DNA of 64,000 nucleotides, taken from assembly GCF_018320785.1 (NCBI RefSeq), contig NC_054876.1, positions 5,795,405 through 5,859,404 of the forward strand, written 5' to 3'. Positions 20,905-32,719 of this stretch are shown here, one piece after another; position 1 is the stretch's first letter; the number at the start of each line of letters is the position of its first letter. This DNA is from Cheilinus undulatus. Taxonomy: Eukaryota > Chordata > Actinopteri > Labriformes > Labridae. Made by a program: the position numbers and the translations under genes. A model generated the notes under the pieces. It did not search any database and was not told the DNA's origin. It saw only the letters and a list, made by a program, of their open reading frames with translations.

Positions 20905-20945
20905 AAGCATGGCTTCACAGTAGAAGAGTGTGGGTGCTGAAGTGT

Positions 20946-21800
20946 TCTTGGATTTTATTTGTAAGGATTGTAACTTAGTTTTCAACCTTCTGGTTCAACT
21001 CTTAATTAATCAGTGTAGTATAAGAGACGGTGTTATCTCTGGATACATACCAGCTTGTTGCACCTATTTTTCTTTTTGGCTGAACAGTACATTTGTTTGC
21101 ATCTTTGGTGTCCCCCTGAGGATTTACTCTTAGGAAAGGTTCCAGTGTGTTGCCCCCCCCAACCCCATAATGAGGTGAGATATCTTCCCTTGCCAGCTAG
21201 AACAACAAACACATCATTCAATGAAGAAAACACAAGGGTTAAATATGCCACTCATTTATATTAGACTTTAGGTTCAAATATTTTCCATTTCATTTTCCCA
21301 AGCAGGTTTGTAATTGGATGGTGGAACAAAACTGAGTGTTGTGATGCTATTTTAGATGCAGCCAGCTGAGCCTGGATTGACCCTCATGTTAATTCATTAG
21401 CTCTTGTTGTCGGAGCAGACTGCAGCCTCCTCCATACCTGCAGGGCAGAGACGACTCACAGTGGAGAGGCTCTGAACATACACAGCAGCTCCACGTTAGT
21501 AATGAAGCAGAGACTGAGTTTGCAGCGCTTCACTGTCGTAAAGCTGCCAGGTGGCTGTGGTCAGTGTTATGACACCGTGGAAAAGGTTGTGCCAGAGTGA
21601 ACATGTTCACAGATACAGGGCCCACACACTTTGACTCATGGTAGCTGAGAAATGATGCAGAGAGTGCTCATTCTGTTGTGTAATTAAAGTTTATTTAATC
21701 TGACGTCCTGTCGGTGTTTGATCATTTATGTATCACTGGAGAGTCAGTGAAGAGCTGTGACCAACATCATTCAGCTGTTCACTGCAGTAAAGTAAAAAAA
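20946..21800. other. no gene or repeat recognised
   Basis: Mixed single-copy-looking sequence. The part around 21390-21620 is GC-richer. The short open frames have no known motifs. Confidence 0.45.
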
Positions 21801-21847
21801 CGGTTAGTTAACAAAACCAGTAAAAAAAAAAAAAAAAACACACAACA

Positions 21848-22712
21848 GGCAAAGTAACAAAACCAATAAAGTAACAAAACCACTAACAAAACCAGTAAAG
21901 TAGCAAAACCAATTAAGTAGCAAAACCAATAAAGTAACAAAACCAGTAAAGTAGCAAAACCAATAAAGTAGCAAAACCAGTAAAGTAACAAAACCAGTAA
22001 AGTAGCAAAACCAATAAAGTAACAAAACCAGTAAAGTAACACAACCAGTAAAGTAGCAAAACCAATAAAGTAACAAAACCAGTAAAGTAACACAAGCAGT
22101 AAAGTAGCAAAACCAATAAAGTAGCAAAACCAGTAAAGTAACAAAACCAGTAAAGTAGCAAAACCAATAAAGTAGCAAGACCAGTAAAGTAGCAAAACCA
22201 GTAAAGTAACAAAACCAATAAAGTAACAAAACCACTAACAAAACCAGTAAAGTAGCAAAACCAATAAAGTCACAAAAGCAGTAAAATAACAAAACCAGTA
22301 AAGTAGCAAAACCAATAAAGTAACAAAACCAGTAAAGTAACACAGCCAGTAAAGTAGCAAAACCAATAAAGTAGCAAAACCAGTAAAGTAACAAAACCAG
22401 TAAAGTAGCAAAACCAATAAAGTAACAAAACCACTAACAAAACCAGTAAAGTAGCAAAACCAATAAAGTAACAAAACCAGTAAAGTAGCAAAACCAATAG
22501 AGTAGCAAAACCAATAAAGTAGCAAAACCAGTAAAGTAACAAAACCAGTAAAGTAGCAAAACCAGTAAAGTAGCAAAACCAATAAAGTAATAAAACCACT
22601 AACAAAACCAGTAAAGTAGCAAAAGCAATAAAGTAGCAAAACCAGTAAAGTAACAAAACCAGTAAAGCAGCAAAACCAATAAAGTAACAAAACCAGTAAA
22701 GTAACAAAACCA
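21848..22712. repeat. 17-bp minisatellite, about 50 copies
   Basis: The unit is AGTAAAGTARCAAAACC, with GTAAC and GTAGC variants mixed, and a shortened 12-bp unit (ACTAACAAAACC) recurs at about 21880, 22232, 22432 and 22592. Because 17 is not a multiple of 3 and the unit lacks stops on the minus strand, all three minus frames stay open for 100-196 codons (LLYWFCYFTGF patterns). These are not genes. Confidence 0.95.
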
Positions 22713-23310
22713 TGGGGCGGGTTCTGTAACTTTTATGAGGTTGCATTTGCATTTTTGATGGGGTGTAATTTGTAACTTTCACAAGGTGGTTTTCACAACT
22801 TTGATGGTGCGGCTTTCATAATTTTCATGGGTAGCATTCGTAACTTTCATGGCGTGGCATTTGTAATTTTCATGGGTGGCATTGGTATCTTTCATTGATG
22901 CATTCATAACTTCATGGGGTGGCTTTTGTAACTTTTATGAGATGGCATATGTATCTTTCGTGGGGTGACTTTTGTCATTTTTATAAGGTTTCATTTGAAA
23001 ACTTTGATGGCGTGGCATTTGTAACTTTCACAAGGTGGTATTTTATAACTTTCATGGGTGTCATAGGATGGCTTTCTGATTTTCTCGATATGTTGTTCTT
23101 AACTTTCATGTTGTGACTTTTTTAACTTTTACGCGGTGGCATTCCTAATTTTCATGGTTGGCGAATGTAACTTTCACTGAGTGGCATTCACAACTTTGAT
23201 TGGTGGAATTTATAACTTCCACAAGATGATATTTGTAACTCTCATAGGTTGTCATTGGATGGCTTTCATAGCTTTCATGCATGGCACTCATAATTTTTCT
23301 AGGGTGGCTT
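22713..23310. repeat. degenerate minisatellite, about 24-bp unit
   Basis: Diverged repeats of the form TTCATGGGGTGGCATTTGTA follow the 17-bp array directly. Typical pieces are GGCATTTGTAACTTTC and TTTTCATGGGTGGCATT. Copies differ at many sites, so this array is older than its neighbour. Confidence 0.85.
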
Positions 23311-24170
23311 TATCGGCACACCTAGACTTGCCTCCACACCATTGGAGAACCACGAAATTAGATCACAGATTTGATCAATTATATGCACATCTCAATCAAA
23401 TATAAGACTTAAATAAAAAATAAAACTATTTAACATTTAATGACCTTGAATTTATAAACTAATTCAAGACTTTATTAGTGTTTTAAGGATTTATAGGAAC
23501 CCTGAAAAGCATCATTTGAAGAGATGGGGAATTAAAAAGCTCTGAGCTGTAGCTTCACATAGTAGTCAACAGTAGCTTTCCTTTTTCTTATGTGTTGGAA
23601 CAATTTCTTTATTCATGTTCCTCCAGGCCTCTAGGGGCACAGTGTCTCAGTTAGAGCAGTCTCATTCAACAGAGAGTTAGGGAAGTGATGTCACAGGAAC
23701 TAGTTTTCTCCATGCTCCTACAAAGATGGTGTGTTTTAATCTTCATCGTCAGCCATCCGTTTGTTTCCAGCCTTTTAAGCAGCAATATGAGTGAGTATTG
23801 TAGTGAGTATTGTTATTAGAGTGAATATTGTTAAGTATGTTATGTATATTTGCAGCACTTTGAGCATTTAGTGTGGTTCACGTTAGAGAGTACATGGAGA
23901 CTTGTGTTTGTTGCACATACAGCAATGTTTATTTGAATTATTGTGATTTACCTCATTATAGTCACCCTCAATTGTTTACTTAATTTTACATACAGTACTT
24001 ACCTGATGTGATATGCCTTTTATATTGATTGTAAATCAATACCTTTGCACTCTTGTATATCATTTCAGTTTCACACCTTTTTTGCATTAAATCCTGTTCA
24101 ACCACAACACCTGCCTGTTCCTTGGAGGATGAGATACAAAGGGGAGTTTAACTGGCTGTGAATCCTAGTA
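23311..24170. other. no gene recognised
   Basis: AT-rich. From 23593 (TGTTGGAACA) to about 24106 (CCACAACA) the sequence has LTR-like ends, but I see no target duplication or internal region, so I do not call an LTR. Confidence 0.4.
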
Positions 24171-24172
24171 TA

Positions 24173-25704
24173 CAGTCATGGAAAAAAATTATTAGACCAC
24201 CCTTGTTTTCTTTAATTTCTTGTTCATTTCAATGCCTGATATCACTGAAGGTATATTACCTGAAGAATACCGTGAACATGACAAAAAAATGCAGCTGATT
24301 CCATAATACTTTATGTCCTATTTGACATGCTTAAGCTTAATTGTATTCTCAGAGTATATAAGAGGCCATTTCATGTCATAAGCAGCACTGCACATGCAAA
24401 GGCCTAGAGTGGATTACTGCTTACATTCAAGCCGTAGCACAACTCAGAAGTTGTGAGCTCTAACATAATGCCCAAAACAAAAGAATTATGTGAAGCCACA
24501 AAGGCAGCCATCTTGGCACTGCTGGAAATTGGTATGAGTGAGAGACAGGTAGCCAAAAAACTGGAGATCTCCAAGACAGCCATTCATTACACCAAAAAAA
24601 AAAAAGCAAGCCGAACATGGTACTACCAAATTGCTAGCTGGTCAAAGCAGGAAATGTCTTTCTACCCCACGAGAGGACCATGCACTCATCCGTTCCTGTG
24701 TCAGGAATCGTCGTCAGGCCTCCAGGGACCTTAAAAATGAGTGGGCACTATCAAGAAATGTGACTTGTTCAGCAAGGACAGTTCGAAACCGACTTCACAC
24801 AGGGCACGGAAGAAGCCCTTCCATCAACGAAAGGCAGAGGAAGGCCCGGTTACTCTCTGCTAGGGATCACAAGGATTGGACTGTTGATGATTGGGCTAAG
24901 GTTCTCTTCAGTGATGAATCAAATTTTGAGTTGATGCCCACTCCAGCCAACTTACTGGTTTGGAGGAGGCCTGGAGAAGCCAACAAACCAGACTGTCTTG
25001 CCCCTACAGTAAAACATGGGGGTGGATCAGTGATGATCTGGGGCTGTTTCAGTATGGGTGGAACAGGGTAAATGCAATTGTGTGAAGGGCGAATGAACCA
25101 GGTCACGTACAGGGCTACTCTTGAAAACAGTCTTCTCCCATCAGCTGATAAACTCCTTCCTGCTTCAAATGACTGGATTTTCCAACAAGACAATGCCCCT
25201 TGCCACACGGCAAGGTCAGTTAAAGCCTGGATGGAGAACCAGAGCATTTGAACCATGCCTTGGCCTGCTCAATCACCAGATCTAAATCCAATTGAAAACC
25301 TGTGGAACATCATCAAACTCAAAATGGAGAACCACAAGCCCAAAAACAAAGCAAATTTGGTTGAATTTTTGCAACAGGAATGGGCTGCTGTGACAGCAGA
25401 ACAATGTCAGAAGCTGGTGGAGAGCATGCCAAGACGTGCATGCAATCAAATACTAACTCCTGTGTGAATCATGTGACTAACAGACAGAAAAGAAAACATG
25501 GAATGCCTAAAAAAACCTGTTTTTGGCAGTACAATGCCTTAGCTATTGATGTAAGAACTTAAGTGATTTTGGTTATCATCAAGAAAACCAGCTCTTATGA
25601 GCTATTTTTGTTGTTATCATTATATTTGTCCATACAAATGTACTTTTAGTTGTACCAGGCATTAAAATGAACAAGAAATTGAAGAAAACAAGGGTGGTTT
25701 AATA
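24173..25704 (+). mobile_element. near full-length Tc1/mariner element (Tc1-III)
   Basis: The left end after TA reads CAGTCATGGAAAAAAATTAT and continues with ACCACCCTTGTTTTC. The right end carries the inverse (GAAAACAAGGGTGGTTTAAT) but stops short of the outermost bases, so the right terminus is truncated or rearranged. It carries a broken transposase gene. This is the most complete DNA transposon in the window. Confidence 0.92.
24468..25467 (+). pseudogene. Tc1-type transposase, DD34E, disabled
   Basis: The gene begins MPKTKELCEATKAAILALLE, with an N-terminal helix-turn-helix (ERQVAKKLEISKTAIHY) that binds the terminal repeats. The DDE catalytic residues are all present: Asp in LFSDESNFEL (24913), Asp in QQDNAPCH (25189) and Glu in NPIENLW (25294). 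There are 34 residues between the second Asp and the Glu, the Tc1 signature. The reading frame shifts near the A-run at 24593-24605, between the two DNA-binding halves. In-frame stops lie at 25069 and 25249. The C terminus ends MPRRACNQILTPV. The protein would cut and paste the element at TA sites. This copy cannot make it. Confidence 0.93.
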
Positions 25705-26429
25705 AAACAGTCTGGACATTTAGCTTCCCCAGTCAATATTGATCAGTAATTTAAATACATAGCTTAGATTTACTACCTTTAACATAAATGGACATGTTTA
25801 TAAATGTGGCCAAAATTCCTTTGATGTTCCTTAAAAAGAGGTAGTTTTTTGTGACTTTATCAGAAAGTCTGCTTTACTTTTTGTCAGACTTTCAGGTGAA
25901 GGCAGCATCGTTTTTCATTTTTCAGTCACAGACTGAAAGCCTGCAACGGCTGGCCTGGGAGGGTTCATGATGCCTGTGTCTTCTCAAACTCATGCCTGTA
26001 TGAATGGGGACAGATCAATGATGCTAAAAACAATGACAGGCTAATGCAAGAATGGCATCCGTCATTTTTCCTATTTTTTTTTATTGATATGTGTGAAGCA
26101 CATACATGCATACTCACAAACATTATCTAAACGATTCACCTGTCTATATATGAATTAATACACTATTTACATATATACATGGGGTATTTACAAATTAAAT
26201 AAACATATTTAAGGATTCACAAGTGTCCAGAGTTTTCTTTATTTGTGTGTTTGATTCCATGTAGTCAATCAAATAACTGGCTATTTCCATTTTAAATTGT
26301 TGTATCTTTGTTAACTTTTGAGTCCATTTACACTTATGGATATAATATTTATCAAAAAATACAAGTAAATTCAAAATATGAAGCTTTTGGCAATTTCCAT
26401 TCCCATTGCCATAATAAAATATATATCGT
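25705..26429. other. AT-rich sequence, no feature recognised
   Basis: No coding frame of note and no repeat ends seen. Confidence 0.45.
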
Positions 26430-26660
26430 TTTCTTTTAACCGAACTTTGGAGCAGGTTTGTACATTATAGAGTTGCTCTACATCCAACCAAAACAAGCGA
26501 CTATGGAGACACTAATTCTTTCCCCAACCCGTCGTTATGATAAATGGAACGCAAACAACTGGGAAACCCATTTTTGCAGACGAATGTGATGTCATTCCCA
26601 GTTCCAACTTTCGACCTCCAAGGTAAATGGAACGCAGCACTTTTCTCCATCACTCCAACT
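26430..26660. mobile_element. possible Harbinger-like non-autonomous fragment
   Basis: TGATAAATGGAACGCAAACA and GGTAAATGGAACGCAGCACT are inexact repeats, and the sequence resembles fish non-autonomous Harbinger elements as I remember them. I cannot define ends or a target duplication. Assignment is from memory only. Confidence 0.35.
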
Positions 26661-26989
26661 TGGCCCAGATCTGTGATGCATTAGCTGGTGTTGTATGAAA
26701 ATCTCTGTCAGGATGGATGGATCCAGAGTGATTTTTAATGAGTGACAGAGCCACAGGCTCATCTTCTCTTCTTATTTTTGTTGCAGTATGAAACAATTTG
26801 CCTCATTATGTGAATTCTCAGTAAAACAAATAAAAGACCACAGACTTGGTGTGCAAGGTGCAAGTTTGGCATTGTTTCGGATTATGGATCAGAAAAAATG
26901 CGTCCAAAAATAACAGACTCGGCGTGCAGAGGCCTTTAGTCAGAGGGCACCGGGATAACCCCGTAGCAGACGGCATTCAATCCCTGCTT

Positions 26990-27240
26990 AAGTCAAGCTA
27001 GAATGACGGTGGAGACAGCTTTTGAACGCTTGAAAGCACGATGGAGATGCCCTGTGACATCGATGTCATCTCGTCAGTGGCATAATCTTGGCCTGCTGTA
27101 TCCTCCATCATTTTTGAGAGTCATAAGAAGGAATACATTTGCAATGAAAATGATGTGTATGATCAAAGGCCAGACCCTGCAGATTGTCGGTTGTTGGTGA
27201 GAGTGGGGAAATTATTATGAATGCACTGTGCGCTCGTTTT
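26990..27240 (+). mobile_element. PIF/Harbinger transposase fragment
   Basis: The plus strand from 27003 translates to MTVETAFERLKARWRC, close to the ER.FG.LK.RWR block near the C-terminal catalytic Glu of Harbinger (DDE_Tnp_4) transposases. The rest of the gene is absent, and the flanking frame shows no other transposase motif. It is a short fossil. Confidence 0.65.
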
Positions 27241-27629
27241 TCAGCTCTGCAGTATACACTGGGCTTCGTAGAGCAGAGCTGTAACGATGTTTCAAGAGAG
27301 TCACACAGTGACCAACGCTACTTTGTCAATGAAGCATACAAGAAATATTTAATAATTTGTATTAAGCTGGGCTTACACAGCGCGATTTCAGGCCGACTCA
27401 GTAACAGCCGTGGCAGAATGTCAGCTCATACTGTTCAACAGAATCGCTTGCGATGCAGGATCATCACACACAATGTATGTGCTCACATTATACAGTTCGA
27501 TGGTCCTGCATGGCTTGAGTGCTCACACTGTACGAGTGAAGTTGGGACAGACTGTGACAAAAATCTGCAGTTTCCTTTGAAAAAGTCTCACACACTGAGG
27601 TTGAAGTTGTTTCCAGTCACATCCTGTTT

Positions 27630-27676
27630 CTCTCTCTCTCTCCCGCTACCTCCCTCTATCACACACACACAAACAG
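27630..27676. repeat. (TC)n and (CA)n microsatellite
   Basis: CTCTCTCTCTCTC followed by CACACACACACAAAC. Simple sequence. Confidence 0.85.
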
Positions 27677-27876
27677 CATCACCATCTGCGTCAGCTTCAG
27701 GTCCGCAGGTAGGAATATTTTCTGCTTGTTTATTTCCTTTACAATAGCAGGGAAGGGGGAGCATTAGAAAGATATTCCTGCTGTTTTTTGATGTTGTCTG
27801 ACAGTTTACAAAGGGAAAAATACCCCAAAGTTGAGGGTTCTGCTCATGGTTCTGCTCTGACTGTGGGCGTGTTAAC

Positions 27877-28255
27877 CGTAGACTGTAGAAAGAATTCGAC
27901 AAATCCTGTGTGACGTCAGCCGTCCGCTTACAATAGGTGGACTCAAACAGCTCTTAAAGCCAATCCACGGCGGCTTCCATATTGAAATCGTGGCCTCAAC
28001 TTAACTATGTATCAACCTAACCTGCCCACTGAGCTCGACTTCCTGTCAGCTAGTTAGCTAGCATTCTAGTTGACAGAAATGTAGCCTCTGCCTGTCGAGC
28101 TATCTGTCAATCAAATGAGATGCACCAATCAGTCCGCAGTGAGGTTTTGTCCTCAGTATAATCTAAACCACTGTGGTACAAAAAAATTCACCCCCCGTAA
28201 AGTGAGAGCACATGAAGACATTAGCTAATGAGACACGCTTGGTTTTTTGAACCAG
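27877..28255 (+). repeat. dispersed repeat of unknown family, copy 2 of 2
   Basis: Matches 15141-15531 in the same orientation over nearly its whole length, with substitutions and small indels. Past the shared end this copy continues into sequence (GTGTTCCTGCAGCCAGCC) absent from copy 1. Confidence 0.8.
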
Positions 28256-28505
28256 TTAATTTCTAGTGTAAAAACCAGTTGTTTAACAGGTGTCCGGACC
28301 GGACTTCCGGTGTTCCTGCAGCCAGCCTCAAGTGGACACTCGCGGTATTGCAATTTTTAGCACTTCCACATTGACTTCATTTTTCAGGACCGGAGGTTGC
28401 CGCTTCTAGTCAACCAAAATGTCAAACAAGTCAGAAATCCATCTGACCAGTAGGAAGCAGCTGGTCAGGTTGTATGTGGGTCATGGTTGACCGTTGTATC
28501 CCCCT

Positions 28506-28904
28506 CAGGGTTGCCAGGTCTGCATTTTTTCAGCAGAATTGGGCTACTTTTGATGTACTCCCGCAGGGTAGAATTTTAGATCCGAGGGTTGAGCGAACCC
28601 ATTTTTGATGTGTATGTAATATCCAAAGCAGAATGAACTACCTTTTAACCCTGAAATATCACTAAATCAACCAGCAGAGAGGCAGGAAAATGTAGAATAT
28701 GGCACACAACCAAAGATCTGCCACACTGGTACATAGACATACACACAACACACAGAAGCAGCACACCTGCACACACACAAGAAATATGTATGTGGTGGGG
28801 CAGATGTTTTACTGGCTCATGTTCAATTTCAGTATTGGGCTTGGTTTTGGGCTAGTTTTTATCAACCATTGGGCAAGATTTGTCACCCAGACCTGGCAAC
28901 CCTG
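28506..28904. mobile_element. non-autonomous DNA transposon with 17-bp perfect inverted ends
   Basis: Begins CAGGGTTGCCAGGTCTG and ends with its exact inverse CAGACCTGGCAACCCTG, 399 bp in all. The CAGGG start suggests hAT. The 8-bp flanks ATCCCCCT and ATCTCTGA agree poorly, so a target duplication is not shown. No transposase inside. Confidence 0.75.
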
Positions 28905-29807
28905 ATCTCTGAGCTGTACACAGCATTAAAAACTACGATCTGACTGAGAGTTGGTCTGACTTCAAGTTGAGATGTGCAACTTAAAATTCGAGGCTGAATC
29001 TGATGAATTGGCAGTGTTCCCTGGGGTTTTGGTGATATTTTGCTGGAGCTTTGTGACATTTACCAAGGTTAGAAAGTAACTATTTTTTATGTTTTCTGTA
29101 CAGTCACACCACACTGTATTAAACCTGGTTATACAACTGTAGTTATTGTACAGTAAGAAAAGATCATATTCAACAAACAAAAACAAAGATGAACAAAGGT
29201 AAAGATGAAGACAGTGAAAAGTTCTTTTAAAAAGTTCACATCTAGGCTGCTTTAAAATACCAGACTGATTATATCTGAGATATGTTCGGATAATTTTGAT
29301 TAATTACAAAATTGCCTTGTCTAACAAGGTCGTCATATTGTTTCTTTTTTTTGTACTTTTAGTATTGTCACCACAAAAATGTCCCTGTACTGTTAAAACA
29401 AATAAACAGATCTAATGTGTCATAAACCACTGCATTGTATTATTCATGTAATTTATTTTAATCACATCATCTTGTACCAAAACATACGGCAGACTGAAGA
29501 ACAGTTTAGGATAAACTAACAGAAATGACCACTGCTCTTCTTTTAGACACGCTCTGCTGAACTGACTTATTTGTGTTTCTGCTCCAAACACGACTTTATA
29601 AATTATGTCAACTTCTGCCACAACTTTTGGCAGACTGAGGACAAACAGAAATTCGCCCAGCTCTTGCAGCCCTGTCTGTTAAACTAAGCTTGGACTTGCC
29701 TCGTTTAATTGGCCTCTGTTCAGAGGGAGAAATCACAACTGTCAAAAATCCTGCTTCTCATTGCTCTGTTCACCTCTTCATGGCATCTGCTCATAGAGAT
29801 TTAGGGT
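28905..29807. other. AT-rich sequence, no feature recognised
   Basis: Short open frames only, without recognisable motifs. Confidence 0.4.
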
Positions 29808-30377
29808 CAGTCCCATTTCTACCCCTTAGCTCTTATCTTATCCCTTCCCCTTGGTTTGCGCGTTCACGTTAGGTGAAGGAGTGTCCCGTTTCTCCTATGA
29901 ATTGAGGGCTAGGGCTGAGGGCTACATAGCTCTTGAAAGGAAGATTTTCCAGGACCACACTAGAATCCAAGGGGTATGATGAATTTTCCACCATGGAAAA
30001 TGGTGCAACAGACTACAAAGGAGGCGCATAAATGTAGAAATATTTTCAGCATAATTATTATAGAAAGCATAACAGTCGTGTATTCTCATATATTCAATCA
30101 TGGGAGTTTATTGTATTTTTGGTACACACACGTGTAAACCAGAGCTATTAACTGTATAAATATATGAATAAGATCAACATGGAGATCCATAGGATGAACA
30201 AGATGGTCAAAGCTTTATTGTCACCTCTGATGATGCACTGTCTATCGGCGATGTTTGATGGTGAACAGCAATCAAGTGGCGTCTCATTTCTCAATGCAAG
30301 GTTTTCACTCCTACCCCTTACCTCTCTGCTTCAAGGGGAAGGGCTAGATGAAGGGTTAAGGGGTAGAAATGGGATTG
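29808..30377. mobile_element. inverted-repeat element with TCCCATTTCTACCCCTTA ends
   Basis: The left end reads AGTCCCATTTCTACCCCTTA. The right end, read inverted, is AATCCCATTTCTACCCCTTA. Similarity continues over about 40 bp with gaps (CCCTTCCCCTT on both sides). The interior has no transposase. I cannot assign the family and could not define a target duplication. Confidence 0.6.
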
Positions 30378-31039
30378 GCTCTCTTCCATCTCCTGCTGTA
30401 TCTTCATCCACTTCTCAAAAGCTGCATCCTCCCTCTCCTGTCTGCTGCACGGTTTACCTCTTCTTTTGTGTTCTTCAGTTCTTCCAACATTCTTGGCCTT
30501 TCTCTTCTTGCAGTGTCAAACAGACTCTGGGGCAAGCCCTTTCTCCTCATCAGTGCTCATAGCTGCATCTTCTCCTGTGAAATTAAACAGTTATGGTGAA
30601 TTCAGAGGTGCAACTGGTCAACAGGCAAGGCAGGCAAGTGCTTGGGGCCCAGGCCACTGGGACACCCAAGAGCTGACAAACTTTACTCATCAGTAATGTC
30701 TTGTTGCAACTGCAGTGACCTATCCCATTGACATAAAACAACCAATGGAAAACAGTAATGACATCTATGTCCAATGCCTCCCAAAAAGGGTCCCATGTCA
30801 TCCCTCTAGCATTGCTACATCCAGTACCCTTACTGAAGAGTCAATCAAAGTCACATGACATCATCAACGTAACATGAAGAGGAGTTACCTTTAACTGCTC
30901 ACCACTCTTCATGCTGTTTTCATTGGAAAAGGAAAAATCGCCAGACGCTAGCTCCGGCTCGCCGGTATCAGCTGCTGCAGATTCCACAACATTAACTGGG
31001 GAGTTCGTCTGGCAAGTGCCCAAAATGCTGTCAAGGTCC
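30378..31039. other. no gene recognised
   Basis: The part at about 30605-30830 (GGCAAGGCAGGCAAGTGCTT) resembles a fish dispersed repeat from memory, but nothing else in the window matches it. The open frames here look like chance. Confidence 0.35.
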
Positions 31040-31510
31040 TCAAAGAAGGGGAACATCCATCCATCCATCGTCCTCTGCTTATCCGGGGCCAGGCCGGGCA
31101 GCAGGCTAAGCAAGTCCATCTAGACGTCCCTTACCCCAGCCCCCAGAATAGTCGGAGGCATTCCTAGACCAGACAGGATACGTTATCCCTCCAGCACATA
31201 GTGGGTCTTACCCGAGGTCTTCTCCCCCACCTGGATTTGCCCGGAATACCTCCACAGGGAGGCAACTAGGAGGCATCCTGATCAGATGCCTGAACCACCT
31301 CAACTGGCTCGTTTCGATGCGAAGGAGCAGCAACTCTACTCCTAGCTCCCTCCGATGTCCGAACTCCTCCCCCTATTTCTAAGGCTGAGCCCAGCCACCC
31401 TCCAGAGAAAACTCATTTAGGCCGCTTGTATCCGTGACCTCATTCTTGCGGTCATTACCCAGAGTTCATGACCATAGGTGAGGGTTGGGAGGTAGATCGA
31501 CGGGTAAACT
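31040..31510 (-). mobile_element. LINE 3' end fragment (L2/Rex1-like non-LTR element)
   Basis: On the minus strand this runs through the C-terminal end of a LINE reverse-transcriptase protein: RWFRHLIRMPP, then a decayed stretch, then DLLSLLPGLAPDKQRTMDGW. The element ends at the left in a (GGAT)n-type tail (CATCCATCCATC on the plus strand), a usual 3' tail for L2-like LINEs. It is 5' truncated and has several disruptions. The clade is an inference from the short protein match. Confidence 0.75.
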
Positions 31511-31787
31511 GGGAGCCTTGCCTCTTTGGCTACTTGTCCTTTTTAATAATGGAAGCACCGCTTCTTCTCAGTTCATCACGCACCGTTAGTATGACTGCTG
31601 CTGCAGTTTCTCTATCTCCAGGTGACGCTCTTCTCCATGTCAATTTCCTCTCATTTATACAAAGGTCCAGACCTTTCAAAATAATGCTTTCACACTGGTC
31701 TTGGTCTGGACCATGGTTCAGTTAGGTCCAGACTGAGATGCCTCTTCTGGGCAGACCAAGATCCAGCTGTTTGGCTCAGACCATGGT

Positions 31788-31868
31788 CAGGGGGTTTTCA
31801 CACCTATCATTTTGGTTCAGATTAAACTGAGAGGTCTGGACCAAACAATGTAGGTGTGAAAGCCCCCC
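31788..31868. mobile_element. short hairpin element with GGGGGTTTTCACACCT ends
   Basis: The left GGGGGTTTTCACACCTATCA and the inverse of the right (GGGGGCTTTCACACCTACAT) pair over about 35 bp, including GGTTCAGA against GGTCCAGA. The total is only about 80 bp, so nearly all of it is arm. It may be a minimal MITE or the end of a larger element that begins at about 31660. Confidence 0.5.
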
Positions 31869-31879
31869 TCAATTGGGGA

Positions 31880-32719
31880 GCAGAGATTTATGGGGAACTA
31901 TCTGTTGGACAGAGATGTTGTTACATATTTGCCTGATTGAGTTTGTAAAAGAGGAGACTGTTGTAGTTAGGTACAAAATGTCTTGCTCTCTGAAATGCAA
32001 GTCCTTCAAAAGAGAATAAAAACTCTGAGATTAATTTTACTTTTTAAGTTTCTCCCATCTCTTTTGACTTTTTCCTAAAGATCTACACCATGAATAAAGA
32101 AAACCGTCTGGCTCAGACTGATGAATATTTCACAACAGTCTGCTTAGGCAATGCTTATTTCATTAGGTTTCTATCAGCAGAGCTGCGGATGATTTATTGA
32201 AACAATCCATATTTGATGTTCAGCTAGCCAAAGAGGAGGGGATCTTTTTATTTACACACCCTCTGAACTTATCTGATTTCATTTTGTCATAATATGTACA
32301 CCCTTATTTTTTATAAATACTTCAGGTTCAGAAATAACTTGGAAATTATCGCTGACTTTGGAAAATTTTAGTCAGTATGAAATTAGATCAAATACTCAAA
32401 ATCATAAAGCAGTGTGAGCTGCCTGAAGCAAAGAGACTCAAATTAAATCAGCAGCCGAGCACAAAGACGAACAAATGAGTTTAAATGGGGGATGAGAGTC
32501 TCACTTTTCATCTCCCAAACCTCCCACAGTGCTGTGTATCAGGCTTTCATGAACCAATCATCACTGTGGCTGACCTACAGAATACAAAGAAACAAAACTG
32601 TCTAATAAAACTGATGTTATCCAGGCAGAAACGTGGCAATCAAAACAGCCTGTCAGGAATGAAACACCATCCACCAGTGTAGCAGAACTGTGCTGTTTCA
32701 CAAGAGGCCACTGTTTAAA
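31880..32719. other. no feature recognised
   Basis: AT-rich sequence without coding signal or repeat ends. Confidence 0.4.

Larger units (their letters stand above)
18344..20945 (+). mobile_element. Tc1-I copy split by nested insertions
   Basis: The 5' end is at 18344 after TA, with terminal sequence CAACCCTGATTCCAAAAAAG. Tc1-I sequence occupies 18344-18600, resumes at about 19856-20383 (including a transposase region translating to WTEAKWKT-like and ESKFEI-like sequence with disruptions) and appears once more at 20905-20945 (CATGGCTTCACAGTAGAAGA). The gaps hold other repeats. The 3' end is missing. It is old and inactive. Confidence 0.85.

Noticed and set aside
21848-22712. CRISPR-like array
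   Set aside because: The repeats are contiguous 17-bp units without unique spacers, no cas genes occur, and the window is eukaryotic.
21779-22782. Minus-strand frames of up to 196 codons that look like membrane proteins (LLYWFCYF repeats)
   Set aside because: They are by-products of the stop-free 17-bp minisatellite, open in all three frames.
23593-24106. Solo LTR-like sequence with TGTTG and CAACA ends
   Set aside because: No target duplication, no internal retroelement sequence and no second copy were seen. The short ends can occur by chance.
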